Below, piece after piece: positions 21,820-33,089 of a stretch of 64,000 nucleotides of DNA. The translations under genes were made by a program, and so were the position numbers. The notes beneath the pieces are model-generated. The model made no database searches. It worked only from the letters and a program-made list of their open reading frames with translations, and was not told the origin of the DNA. Source of the DNA: Theodoxus fluviatilis (taxonomy: Eukaryota > Mollusca > Gastropoda > Cycloneritida > Neritidae). The stretch is taken from assembly GCA_034096865.1 (NCBI GenBank), contig JAWQFJ010001269.1, forward strand, positions 45,964 through 109,963. Reading direction: 5' to 3'. Every line of letters begins with the position of its first letter. Position 1 is the stretch's first letter.

Positions 21820-23830
21820 AACGGTGACATGTACTGTCAGATGCCAGAGTAAGGCACAGAAGTCTATCAATTGTCACCGGGGACTTAAACAGGGTTGCAA
21901 AATGTCTCCTTTATTATTTTCCTTCCATGTTTCACACCTTAGTTTTGAAGTGATTGAAAAGGGAAATCATGGAGTCTAATTAGAACCAAATGGTGCAGAA
22001 CTGTTTTTGTTATTGTTTGTGGATGACATTGTGCTTTTATCAGATATTGTAATAGGTCTGCAGAATCAGATCAATAATCTTAAGAACGCCGCTGATAGAT
22101 TAGGACTGATGATTAATACAGATAAAACAAAGGTAACTAGTTATCTTTCGAAATGAAGGGTAAGTAGCTGCCAGGGAAAAGTGGGTGATAGAAGAGGGTG
22201 CTGGACGTTTCGCCCCAATTGCGACATTCGGAACGTCGTTTAGCTAAGATCCGGCCGCATTAATATATCTGCGTTTTGTGACAAACGTCTTGCTCGGCGG
22301 TACTGTACTCCATGCACCTTAACGGTGGTGATTCGGGTGTAATCTTAAGCTAAACGACGTTCCGAATGTCGCAATTGGGGCGAAACGTCCATGACCCATA
22401 GAAGATAGTAACCTTCAGGTTGTCTCTCAATATAAATATCCTGGAGTTACCTTCTCTACTTGATTATGTACAAATACAATGCTATCTGAGCTGGTTGTCA
22501 GAGCCAAATCAGCGTCAATCCAAATCCAAAGGACCTTGAGGAAACTTACCTTTGTCACACCGGATATATTGTATGAGGGTGAAAACGGCAGGATTCCAGC
22601 GCACTTTAGCCAGCCAATCACGAGCCATGAAAATAGACGCCGACACGTGACCCAGATTCTCGCACTCAGCTGTGCAAAGTGTGTGCTCTGCGCGATTCGG
22701 GTGTAATACTGCCCATAAACGTCGTTTAGCTTAAGATTACACCCGAATCACGCGGACCGTTAAGGTGCATGGAGTACAGTACAGCTGAGCAAGACGTTTG
22801 TCACAAAACGCAGATACTTTAACGCGGCCGGATCTTAGCATAACTCCCCGGGCGTGCGAAGTCAGTCAGGCGGAGTGGCGGCTGCGGTCAAAGGTCACAA
22901 CAACCACCGACACCGACCATTTCAGCCTTCTTCATGATGCGTTAGAATCCTGCCATTGTCGTGGTGGTATAAGATTTTTGACGCTCAAATACAGCCAATG
23001 CCGTTATACGGGTCAGAAATTTGGGGCACCAATGACTGTAAACGAATCGAGACTGTCTATATGTACATGTTGAAGTGGTTACTCAATGTTGCCTCTAAAA
23101 CACCAAATGCAGGCAGATATCCATAAAACACAAACGCTCAGATACGCTCAGTCAAATATTGGGTTAAATTGCTTAGAATGAATAAGAGATATCCTTATCA
23201 AGTATACATGCCCATGCTTAACACGGTAGATGCAAAACATAATTGGGCAACAGACATAAAAATGCTATTGAATAAACATGAGTTTAGATGGGAATGGGAG
23301 TGTCAAATGGTTCAAAATAAAACTTCGTTTATAAGGCAGCTGAAAAGTAGATTGATTGAATGCTATAAGACTGAATGGAGAAATTGTGTACAGCAAAGTA
23401 CAAGATATACCTTTTACAAATTAGTAAAAACAGAATATAGTACAGATCCATATCTCTATGTATTAGACAAAAAAGTATTTAGTGATGCCTGGGTGCGTTT
23501 CAAAATGGGAATAAGTAATTTATTTGTACATAAGTATAGGTATAGTCCAATAACTCGCCAAATTATTTGCCCATCATGCATGGAGACAGATGAAGAGGAA
23601 ATTCATTTTTTATTTCTTTGTCCAGCTATATGATCTCGGAATGAAGTATGTATTACCGTTTATCCAACTTGGTGTTACTGTTAGTGAACCTGTTTCTGAC
23701 ATTTTCTTAACTGATGATGTTTATGCAATAAGAAGCATTGCGACGTATCTTCATAAAGCTTTCCAAAGACGAGCAGAGGCAATGCTGATGGTAGACAATC
23801 ATAGATACCTCTTTGAGAACTAAAACTCAC
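21820..23830 (+). mobile_element. degenerate non-LTR retrotransposon, right arm
   Basis: This is the mirror of 5790-7800. RT motifs GLKQGCKMSPLLFS (near 21880) and LFVDDIVLLSD (near 22010), YPGVTF (near 22440), PLYGSEIWG-type sequence (near 23010) and the C-terminal 154-codon frame at 23169-23633 occur in order on the plus strand. The foldback MITE at about 22202-22391 and its partial second copy at about 22718-22838 interrupt it. The frameshift after the C-terminal knuckle is shared with the left arm, so the element was dead before duplication. Confidence 0.75.
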
Positions 23831-23975
23831 CGATATAGCGATGGTTATTAACTCTAGTTGTCACCATTGTCCAGTAGCAGATTGGGAAGTGTTCATATCA
23901 TTACAATTCTGCATAACTGTTTGTGATTTGTAATGGGCCAGAGGCCCCCACAATAAAACCAATTGTTCGTTGTTT

Positions 23976-24010
<35 letters not shown>

Positions 24011-24064
24011 TTGTCTTTTGAAGTCAGACAAATAAACTGTTGTTGTTGCGCTGCAGCCGCTCCT

Positions 24065-24335
24065 CAGGGAGGGATGGATGATGGGATGGTGATGGATGGA
24101 TGGATGGATGGATGGATGGAATGGATGGATGGATGGATTGATGGTGTATACGGCACTATCAGCCTTTGAAGGCTAGATGTAGGCCCACTAAGCACGACAA
24201 TTCACTAGAGCAGTATAGAGTAAACGCAAATCATGTCACGGTGTCCCTAGTTATTCGCCTCTTACGAATCCCATAGGGAAACGCGGTGGGTCAATTCTTA
24301 CCCCGAACCCACAGGGGGTTCCTCAGAGGGAGGGG
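24065..24335 (-). mobile_element. SINE-like repeat with (GGAT)n, right arm
   Basis: This is the mirror of 5326-5552. The tetranucleotide tail is interrupted differently (GATGATGGGATGGTGATGG, AATGG), so its length and interruptions differ between arms. Confidence 0.6.
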
Positions 24336-24558
24336 ACAGGGAAACGTTTGGCAAAACACTGTCCACGTCCACTTTTGCAGGTGTCCGCTGGCCACAGGTT
24401 ATTTTGAGAAGAAAACTGATCCGTGCCAAGAGGCCATGTCCAGACATGACAGGTGTCTGCTCATTGGGGGTCCACTCGTCACAGTGACTACTGTATGTGC
24501 AACTGCACTAATACATGTACAGTTACAACATCATCCTAACAGCCAGACAAAAGGATAC

Positions 24559-24704
24559 GTTGGATTTCCTTGTTAGCAAAGAGTGCTGAGTTCTGGGCCT
24601 CAGTGAGGTCCAGGCGGTACAGGCGGTGGTGGCGGTGGTACTGCAGAACAAGGTGACACCAGGCCTCCAGCTGCTTGCGTCTCGTCTCCTGGTTGGGCTG
24701 GATA
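24559..24704 (-). CDS. VPS25: VPS25 exon 2
   Basis: This 146-base exon has acceptor TTGTGTGCAG and donor GTATCC. With the two bases carried over from exon 1 it reads T-IQPNQETRRKQLEAWCHLVL, then QYHRHHRLYRLDLTEAQNSA and LFANKEIQ. This is the conserved T-x-QPN-x-x-TR-x-KQL-x-AWC-x-LVL block and the first winged-helix domain of VPS25. Unlike the left-arm copy, the sixth full codon is GAG (24686-24688), so the frame is open. VPS25 forms the two arms of the Y-shaped ESCRT-II complex with SNF8 and VPS36, and recruits CHMP6 in endosomal sorting. Confidence 0.92.
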
Positions 24705-24779
24705 CTGCACACAACAGTGAAAAAAAAGTAAACACATAATACTAATGTAGTAATGAGGAGGAGAACAGTAACAACCCAA

Positions 24780-25112
24780 GAAGGAGGAAGAAGTGGAGAT
24801 AGAGGAGAAGGCAACAGAGAAGGAGGCAGTAGAGGAGGAGGCAGTAGAGGAGGAGGCAGCAGAGGAGGAAGAGGAGGAGGGGAGGGGAGGGGAGAGGGAG
24901 GGGGAGGAGGAGAAGGAGGAGGAGGAGGAGGAGGAGGCGGAGGAGGAGGAGGAGGAAGGAGGAGGAGGAGGAGGAGAGAGAGGAGAGGAGGAGGAGGGAG
25001 AGGAAGGGGAGAGGAAGGGAAGGGGGAGCAAAACGGGAGGAGGGGGAAGAGGAGGAGGAGAGGAGGAGGAGGAGGAGCAGGAGGAGGAGGCGAGGAGGAG
25101 GAAGGAGGAGGA

Positions 25113-25143
<31 letters not shown>

Positions 25144-25433
25144 AGTGGAGAGGGAGGAGGAGGAGGAGGAGGAGGAAGAGAGGAGGAGGAGGAGGAGGAG
25201 GAGGAAGTGGAGGGGGGGGTGAGGGGAGGGAGGAGGAGGAGGAGGAGGAGGATGGAGGAGGAGGAGGAGGAGGGAGGAGGAGGAGGAGGAGGAGGAGGAG
25301 GAGGAGGAGGAGGGAGAGAGGAGGAGGAGGAAGGGGAGGAGGAAGGGGAGGAGGAAGGGGAGGAGGGGGAGGAGGAGGGGGAGGAGGAAGGGGAGGGGGA
25401 GGAGGAAGGGGAGGGGGAGGGGGAGGGGGAGGG
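24780..25433 (+). repeat. (GGA)n purine tract with a G run, right arm
   Basis: About 650 bases are almost purely purine, with a G homopolymer near 25118-25143. It lies in VPS25 intron 1. Its internal order differs considerably from the left-arm tract at 4181-4800, as expected for a fast-mutating array or for difficult base calling. Confidence 0.9.
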
Positions 25434-25693
25434 GAATCTGTATTGCTTAATACACTGTACATTCAAACATAAGGCAGGAGACTTGCTATCAAGGTTGCCT
25501 CTGGCACCACCCTGTTTTCAGCAGACAGCAAAGGTCATAACTTGGGACAGCTCTTTGAACACCTAGACAACAGATTGCAACATTTACCAATAATATCACA
25601 CTCCTCTGCCATCAATTCTATTGGCGATGTTCTTGGTTGCAGAGTTTTTCCCATTCAGTTAGACTTAGAGATTGCACACATTAAACAAATTTA

Positions 25694-26570
25694 AACAAGA
25701 AGGGCAATGCCCATACGACTCACATGCTTGACCTTGACCTTTATATGACCTTGACCTTCAGGTGACCTTCAAGGTCAAGGTCAAACAACTAAACCTACCA
25801 ATGACATCATACACAAAGAAATGCTTTACACATTTTTCCTACCAAAATACATGTGACCTTGACCCAAGGTCAAGGTCATCCAAGGTCATGCAACACAAAG
25901 CTGTTCATTCAAGACATAGGAAGCACAATGGTGCTTATTGGCACTTTCTACCATGAGATATAGTCACTTTTAGTGGTTCACTACCCCATTTTGGTCACAT
26001 TTCATAAGGGTCAAAGTGACCTTGACCTTGATGATATGTGACCAAATGTGTCTCATGATGAAAGTATAACATGTGCCCCATATAATTATTAAGTTTGACA
26101 CAGTTATCTTCCATAGTTCAGGGTCAAGGTCACTTCAAAATATGTATACAATCCAACTTTGAAGAGCTCCTGTGACCTTGACCTTGAAACAAGGTCAACC
26201 AAACTGGTATCAAAAGATAGGGCTTGCTTTGACCTATATACCACTTGTAGCTAAGGTCGCCATTCTCAATAACGTGGGAGAAAATTGGGAAAATGTGAAA
26301 AATGACTGTTTTTGAGACCACATTTATGGCTCCTGTGACCTTGACCTTGAAGCAAGGTCAAGTCCCTATGTATGTTTTTTGAGGCCTTGTCATCATACAC
26401 CATCATGCCACATTTGGTGTTGATAGACTTAATAGTCTCCGAGAAAAATCCAACGTTTAAGTTTTTTACGGACGGACGGACGGACGCCCGCCCGGACGGA
26501 CGGACGCCCGGACGGACGGACGACACGGCTCAGTACATAGACTCACTTTTGCTTCGCATGTGAGTCAAAA
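25694..26570 (+). mobile_element. pearl-like/Helentron-type element, copy 2 (complete)
   Basis: It runs from AACAAGAAGGGCAATGCCC to GCATGTGAGTC, with two 163-bp cores and an ACGG/CCCGG microsatellite (26467-26522). It has the same orientation as copy 1, although the intervening palindrome arms are inverted relative to each other. It begins about 75 bases beyond the right end of the palindrome. Confidence 0.8.
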
Positions 26571-26739
26571 ATTGAAGAAAAAAAGGCCACCAGGAAGTAA
26601 AGCATACACAACAAGAGAGAAGGTTCCCTGATTACATAGGTCTCCTAGTGAGGATGGAAGCTGCACTTGACAACACATCTGTGTGAGGGCTCTGGTGGAG
26701 TGGCTCAAGAGCTAGTCTGCCAGTGCTTGTGGCCAAGGG

Positions 26740-28090
26740 TAGCTGCACTTGAAACTGCCTCCAGTTGCATCCATTGGCAAAGGTGCTTCACTCCTATTGT
26801 CTCTCCCCACCCAAGGGTAAAACTGGCACAGGTGAGTGTGAGGGCAGTGATTGCACACTGTACTTGGATAAACCCTTGTATGCAGCCAAGAGCCAGGGCA
26901 AGGTGCTTTACTGTATTGCCTCTCCCCACAAGGAGCAATACTGGCGCCTGTGAGTGTGAGGGCAGTGATTGCACACTGTAGTTGTATGCAGCCAAGAGCC
27001 AGGGCAAGGTGCTTCACTGTATCGCCTCTCCCCACAAGGAGCAATACTGGCGCCTGTGAGTGTGAGGGCAGTGATTGCACACTGTAGTTGTATGCAGCCA
27101 AGAGCCAGGGCAAGGTGCTTCACTGTATCGCCTCTCCCCACAAGGAGCAATACTGGCGCCTGTGAGTGTGAGGGCAGTGATTGCACACTGTAGTTGGATA
27201 AACCCTTGTATGCAGCCAAGAGCCAGGGCAAGGTGCTTCACTGTATTGCCTCTCCCCACAAGGAGCAATACTGGCGCCTGTGAGTGTGAGGGCAGTGATT
27301 GCACACTGTACTTGGATAAACCCTTGTATGCAGCCAAGAGCCAGGGCAAGGTGCTTCACTGTATTGCCTCTCCCCACAAGGAGCAATACTGGCGCCTGTG
27401 AGTGTGAGGGCAGTGATTGCACACTGTAGTTGGATAAATCCTTGTATGCAGCCAAGAGCCAGGGCAAGGTGCTTTACTGTATTGCCTCTCCCCACAAGGA
27501 GCAATACTGGCGCCTGTGAGTGTGAGGGCAGTGATTGCACACTGTAGTTGGATAAATCCTTGTATGCAGCCAAGAGCCAGGGCAAGGTGCTTTACTGTAT
27601 TGCCTCTCCCCACAAGGAGCAATACTGGCGCCTGTGAGTGTGAGGGCAGTGATTGCACACTGTAGTTGGATAAATCCTTGTATGCAGCCAAGAGCCAGGG
27701 CAAGGTGCTTCACTGTATGGCCTCTCCCCACAAGGAGCAATACTGGCGCCTGTGAGTGTGAGGGCAGTGATTGCACACTGTACTTGGATAAACCCTTGTA
27801 TGCAGCCAAGAGCCAGGGCTAGGTGCTTCACTGTATGGCCTCTCCCCACAAGGAGCAATACTGGCGCCTGTGAGTGTGAGGGCAGTGATTGCACACTGTA
27901 CTTGGATAAACCCTTGTATGCAGCCAAGAGCCAGGGCTAGGTGCTTCACTGTATGGCCTCTCCCCACAAGGAGCAATACTGGCGCCTGTGAGTGTGAGGG
28001 CAGTGATTGCACACTGTAGTTGTATGCAGCCAAGAGCCAGGGCAAGGTGCTTCACTGTATCGCCTCTCCCCACCCAAGGGTAAAACTGGC
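26740..28090 (+). repeat. compound 106/118-bp minisatellite, about 12 units
   Basis: Units contain GGAGCAATACTGGCGCCTGT, GTGATTGCACACTGTA and GCCAAGAGCCAGGGCAAGGT. Units of 118 bases carry an extra 12-base GGATAAACCCTT-like segment that the 106-base units lack. The order is mixed: 106-base units lie at about 26960-27120, with 118-base units on most of the rest. The GCAAGGTGCTTCACTGTATTGCC part resembles a common SINE segment, so the array probably arose from a retroposon. It lies in VPS25 intron 1. Confidence 0.9.
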
Positions 28091-28104
28091 ACCTGTGAGG
28101 ACAG

Positions 28105-28220
28105 AGATGTCACACATTTTTCCTTTTGTCTATTAATAAGAAAAAAACACACGACAAACACCAAAATCAAAAGGCTTTCGGGCATACGCCCTTCTTCAGT
28201 TAATACAGAAACACATAAAT
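28105..28220 (-). mobile_element. Penelope-like terminal fragment with hammerhead-like core
   Basis: The minus strand contains CTGAAGA (28193-28199), a GGGC/GCCC hairpin and GAAA (28176-28179). This is the CUGANGA-stem II-GAAA order of a hammerhead core. The neighbouring ACACACGACAAACACC sequence is of the kind seen near ends of Penelope-like elements. No RT or GIY-YIG reading frame is present, so this is only an end fragment. The base after GAAA is G rather than the usual C, so activity is doubtful. Confidence 0.35.
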
Positions 28221-28234
28221 GAACATTTTTCCTT

Positions 28235-28397
28235 TTGCAGAAAAAACGGATTTTTCACTTAAACAGTGGATTCCCCAAGTGCTGTTAATTTCTTTCTCCT
28301 TTATTCTCTTTTTTTTTTTTTGCATGGTATAATTTTTTAAAAAGGAAACCCATTAAAAATTAGTCAGTCAGGTTACCATAACCACAACTATTTTTGT
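28235..28397. mobile_element. MITE-like repeat fragment, GTTATGGTAAC family
   Basis: It ends with GTCAGTCAGGTTACCATAAC and CACAACTATTTTT, the inverse of the 1676 head. Only one end is preserved. Confidence 0.45.
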
Positions 28398-28408
28398 CTT
28401 TGGCCTAA

Positions 28409-28722
28409 TAGGTCATCACATCTCCTAATCGGTCATCACATCTCCTAATCGGTCATCACATCTCCTAATCGGTCATCACATCTCCTAATCGGTCATCACA
28501 TCTCCTAATCGGTCATCACATCTCCTAATCGGTCATCACATCTCCTAATCGGTCATCACATCTCCTAATCGGTCATCACATCTCCTAATCGGTCATCACA
28601 TCTCCTAATCGGTCATCACATCTCCTAATCGGTCATCACATCTCCTAATCGGTCATCACATCTCCTAATCGGTCATCACATCTCCTAATCGGTCATCACA
28701 TCTCCTAATCGGTCATCACATC
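28409..28722 (+). repeat. 20-bp tandem array (about 16 identical units)
   Basis: The unit TCTCCTAATCGGTCATCACA repeats essentially without change. It precedes and underlies the following 52-bp array. Confidence 0.97.
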
Positions 28723-29955
28723 TCCGTGTCTTGTGTATGGAGATTTCCAAATAGGCATAATCGGTCATCACATCTCCGTGTCTTGTCTATGGAGATTTCC
28801 AAATAGGCATAATCGGTCATCACATCTCCTAATCGGTCATCACATCTCCGTGTCTTGTCTATGGAGATTTCCAAATAGGCATAATCGGTCATCACATCTC
28901 CGTGCCTTGTCTATGGAGATTTCCAAATAGGCATAATCGGTCATCACATCTCCGTGTCTTGTCTATGGAGATTTCCAAATAGGCATAATCAGTCATCACA
29001 TCTCCGTGTCTTGTCTATGGAGATTTCCAAATAGGCCTAATCGAATCACATCTCCGTGTCTTGTCTAGATGGAGATTTCCAAATAGGCATAATCGGTCAT
29101 CACATCTCCGTGTCTTGTCTATGGAGATTTCCAAATAGGCATAATCGGTCATCACATAGATCTCCGTGTCTTGTCTATGGAGATTTCCAAATAGGCATAA
29201 TCGGTCATCACATCTCCGTGTCTTGTCTATGGAGATTTCCAAATAGGCATAATCGGTCATCACATCTCCGTGTCTTGTCTATGGAGATTTCCAAATAGGC
29301 ATAATCGGTCATCACATCTCCGTGTCTTGTCTATGGAGATTTCCAAATAGGCATAATCGGTCATCACATCTCCGTGTCTTGTCTATGGAGATTTCCAAAT
29401 AGGCATAATCGAATCACATCTCCGTGTCTTGTCTATGGAGATTTCCAAATAGGCATAATCGGTCATCACATCTCCGTGTCTTGTCTATGGAGATTTCCAA
29501 ATAGGCATAATCGGTCATCACATAGATCTCCGTGTCTTGTCTATAGATGGAGATTTCCAAATAGGCCTAATCGGTCATCACATAGATCTCCGTGTCTTGT
29601 CTATGGAGATTTCCAAATAGGCATAATCGGTCATCACATAGATCTCCGTGTCTTGTCTATGGAGATTTCCAAATAGGCCTAATCGGTCATCACATAGATC
29701 TCCGTGTCTTGTCTATAGATGGAGATTTCCAAATAGGCCTAATCGGTCATCACATCTCCGTGTCTTTTCTATGGAGATTTCCAAATAGGCATAATCGGTC
29801 ATCACATAGATCTCCGTGTCTTGTCTATAGATGGAGATTTCCAAATAGGCCTAATCGGTCATCACATCTCCGTGTCTTGTCTATGGAGATTTCCAAATAG
29901 GCATAATCGAATCACATCTCCGTGTCTTGTCTATGGAGATTTCCAAATAGGCCTG
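28723..29955 (+). repeat. 52-bp tandem array derived from the 20-bp unit
   Basis: Each unit is the 20-bp repeat split after TCTCC by a 32-base segment beginning GTGTCTTGTCTATGGAGATT and ending AAATAGGCA. Variants carry a 4-base TAGA insertion at either of two sites, or a short deletion giving AATCGAATCACA. Open frames across it are periodic artefacts. It lies in VPS25 intron 1. Confidence 0.95.
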
Positions 29956-30340
29956 TTAGCTGCATGCAACCAGGAATAAGTATTCAACATGTCAAACCTT
30001 CCTGTTTACAGAGAATGATCCTTGCATTTGTTGATTCTCAAGTCAGGCTGCAAGCTACACACCACAATGAATCAGTATCAAACATATACAGCCATACAGT
30101 AGAATAATTCAGATGAAGAGAGAGATTTCCTGGTTGGACTGGAAGTTGCACACCACAATGAATTAGTGTCAAACATATACACCCATACAGTAGGAGAAAA
30201 TACTTCACTGAATCAGATGAAGAGATTTCCTGGTCAGATTATTGCTGCACACTACACTGCTACTATGATATGAACAGGCCCTTTAGGAGAGACAGTTACT
30301 TAGTTAGGGATTGGAGTTCAAAGATTGGGGGAAAGGTGGT

Positions 30341-30707
30341 AGAGGTGTGAAAGAAGGGTGGAGAAGGAATGGGAGGAGAAGGAATGGGAGGAGAAGGAAT
30401 GGGTGGGAGAAGGAACTTAGGAAGGGGGGGGGGGGGGGGAGAAGGAATGGGGGGTGGGGGGGGTGAGAAGGAATGGGGGGGGGGGGGGAGAAGGAATGGG
30501 GGGGGCAGGAAGGGGGGGAGATGGAATGGGGGGGGGGGGGGAGGGGGAGAAGGAATGGGGGAAGAAGGAATGGGGGGAGAAGGAATGGGGGGAGAAGGAA
30601 TGGGGGGAGGAGGAATGGGTGGTGGGGGAGGGGGAGAAGGAATGGGGGGAGAAAGAAGGGGGGGGGGGGGGAAGAAGGAATGGGGGGGGGGGGGGGGGGG
30701 AGAAGGG

Positions 30708-30791
<84 letters not shown>

Positions 30792-30915
30792 TGTATGTGT
30801 GTTAAATGGTGAAGTCGAGGAGAGGAAGTCATCAACTCAGCATTGTGGACAGGGGGGGGGGGGGGGGGGGGGGGGGGATCAGGAGGGTGACGGATGTGTG
30901 GGGTGGGTTAGGGGG
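30341..30915 (+). repeat. G-rich GGGAGAAGGAATGG / (GT)n / poly-G block
   Basis: GGAATGGGGGGAGAA repeats with G runs are followed by a (GT)n tract of about 80 bases (30711-30790) and a G run of nearly 30 (30850-30877). These are tracts where base calls are likely to be unreliable. Confidence 0.9.
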
Positions 30916-31201
30916 GGTTGACTCCTTTATGAATCAACCAGGTGATCAAGAGTATTTGAACGATTCAAAAGGGAGAATCTAGCCAGCCACTACCACAACT
31001 ACAGTACTGTACCAGTAGTGACGCAGTGCTAGTTCTACCAGTACCACTGCCTTTCCAGCGCTGTAATTTTTAAAAGTGTAAAACATCAACTGTAGGTACG
31101 ATGCGATGCTATTTCTTGCTCGTAAACATTTACATATATCATGGCTAACAGATTAATGACTTCGACGAAAAGAGAAAATTGACTGCGAAGTAAGAACGTA
31201 C

Positions 31202-31251
31202 GTGAAGAATGGTGGAAATTTGTATTGCCACGGCCACTCGAAATCAGCCAT
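31202..31251 (-). CDS. VPS25: VPS25 exon 1 (start of protein)
   Basis: The minus strand reads ATG at 31249-31251 and encodes MADFEWPWQYKFPPFF, with AC of the next Thr codon before a GTACGT donor (31196-31201). Joining to exon 2 restores FFT-IQPNQ. The W-P-W-x-Y-x-FPPFFT start is diagnostic of VPS25, and the PPFF segment is the N-terminal motif through which VPS25 contacts SNF8/VPS36. With exons 2-5 it gives about 138 codons, against a usual length of about 175. The missing remainder is the last exon. The gene is read leftward, and UBE2F lies divergently to the right. Confidence 0.92.
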
Positions 31252-31898
31252 GTTGAGAGACGTCAATCCCTTATATCATCCTCCCATATATATTCGTCTA
31301 TATTTTATCAAAAAGGCAAAGAATGCTTTTAAAAATCATTATTTATCATTTTTGTTAAATCGCTTGTTCATAGACACGGAAAAGAATTAATATTCATAAT
31401 ATGTGAATTTGCATTGATGGGTGGGCACAGTGCAGCGCTTTCCGTTTCCGTCTGTCGACAAAACACTCAATGGGCGAGTGGCAGACGAGTAAAGTACTTG
31501 TGTCTGAGGCGTCGAGAAGGTAGAGAACAGTAAGTTCTTCTCGAGAATTTACTCGTATTCCTATCAAATTCATACACAATTTCAGATATCTTGAGGGACT
31601 TGGCTCGGTATTCCAAACAATTATTTACTGGTTGCGGGTTGAGAAATGGGACGGAGTGAAGTTGTGAACAACTGCAAAGAACATAATTACGAGTTTTCGA
31701 GATATCAACTTGAAATAGTGTATATCTAGATCACTAATATGCTGTTAATAGCCGTGCTTTCGTGACTGTCGACGCTCAAGATTCATTTCATACTTTTGAA
31801 CTATGAGATCGTGGTAGAATACCGTAGATCAAGATGTTTCGATTGTGTTGGGCCACGATCGAACTACCCGCTGCGTTAAATAACAAAATCATGCTTAC

Positions 31899-32076
31899 CC
31901 ATAACCAGGACAAATGCTGGAGAGATACTGTCGGTGGATGGATAATGTCCTGCCTCTTTCTGTCCCACACTGTCGTTTCCTAGCCGTCGGCAAACCGAAG
32001 TTTCTTCCTCTAGCATACATGTCATTTCCCTCCCCATATTCATCGTTCCGAATTTAAATAAGCCCCCCCACCCCAT
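31899..32076 (-). CDS. possible uncharacterised first exon
   Basis: A minus-strand frame (GREMTCMLEEETSVCRRLGN, DSVGQKEAGHYPSTDSISPA) ends at a good donor, ATGG|GTAAGC (31893-31898). It lies upstream of VPS25 exon 1 on the same strand. It could be a 5' leader exon of VPS25, a separate gene, or chance. I do not recognise the peptide. Confidence 0.22.
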
Positions 32077-32304
32077 GTGCTTGCCAGTGCAGGCTCACCA
32101 TGCCGACTTGTTGTTGTTCATCTATGGAATGGGTCAAGCAGTCTTTTCAGAAAGGTTAAAAGAGCATTTTACTGTGATAATATTTGTGAAAGATTCTCAG
32201 TTTTATTCTCGACTTTGAGTCATACTATGGCTTTTTTGTTTTTCGATATTTCTCCATTTACCTCTTTTGAGGAAATCTTTTACTTATACATTATTATCTC
32301 GTTG

Positions 32305-32416
32305 AATTACATTGTGGCCTTGTATGGCCTACACAGCTGATGGACCCATGGGATCCATCCATCCATCCATCCATCCATCCATCCATCCATCCATCCATCC
32401 ATCCATCCATCCATCC
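32305..32416 (+). mobile_element. SINE-like fragment with (CATC)n tail
   Basis: GTGGCCTTGTATGGCCTACA, GCTGATGGACC and then a run of about 17 CATC units match the 3' end of the SINE-like family. A further worn tail lies at about 32640-32725. Confidence 0.55.
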
Positions 32417-32697
32417 TAGGTAACTTGCTCTGGTAAATTTTGCTCTGGTATCCCTGGTGATTTTTTGTGATTGGAGGACGTGCATGGCCCTTATGAACTT
32501 ATACTATAGGCAGTAAAACTTGTATCTACCTCAAAGTTCAGAGTATGCTGAAAAATTTACTATTAAGTTTGAACTCATTGTACTTGAATCCACTGTTGTG
32601 AAGTGTTTTTCATACATTGATAAAAGTTGGTGTGTTTTAATAAACAATGTGGCTTTACACAGCCTATAGTATAATGCCAATAGGCCCTTGAGCCCCA

Positions 32698-32788
32698 TCC
32701 TTTCATCCATCCCCCCCCCCATCCATCCCCCCCCCCCCCATTCTCCCCCCACCCCCACCCCACCCCCACCCCCCACCCCACCCCACCA
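32698..32788 (+). repeat. C-rich tract
   Basis: C runs are separated by CATCC or CCACC. The minus strand is G-rich and could form quadruplex. It follows a worn SINE tail. Confidence 0.85.
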
Positions 32789-32913
32789 ATTTCAACAAAA
32801 CAACAATAAAAGTTGTGGTTAAAGTAACATGGGAGGAGGAAAAGGGTCAGTAGGTAAGTCTGACCTTTAGTTTCTTTTTAAGAAAGCCAGAATAAAATCA
32901 TATGTGCTTGTGT

Positions 32914-32918
32914 GTGCT

Positions 32919-32949
<31 letters not shown>

Positions 32950-32968
32950 GTGTGTGTGTGTGTGTGTA
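32914..32968 (+). repeat. (GT)n microsatellite
   Basis: GTGTGT with one GCGT interruption. Confidence 0.9.
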
Positions 32969-33089
32969 AAAACCATGTATGCACTAGATTAATCTAAACA
33001 ATAATGAAGAGTTCTTATTTGCTGAAAATGCTTTATCACTAAAATGGTACATAGTGCTCACCATCATGCAAGCAGTCTGCCAACTCCAT

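Larger units (their letters stand above)
14512..25619 (-). repeat. right arm of giant inverted duplication
   Basis: This is the reverse complement of 4001-14082, longer mainly because its 41-bp array has 25 more units. It carries the VPS25 exons 4, 3 and 2 that belong to the readable gene. Homology ends at the CCATCAATTCT sequence near 25619, just where the left arm meets the N run. Confidence 0.95.

Noticed and set aside
26712..28073. Series of 111-133-codon minus-strand frames
   Set aside because: They are shifted windows on the 106/118-bp minisatellite, repeating every 106 or 118 bases.
28409..29955. CRISPR-like array of regular repeats
   Set aside because: Units are contiguous without variable spacers, the context is a eukaryotic intron, and no cas-like genes exist here.
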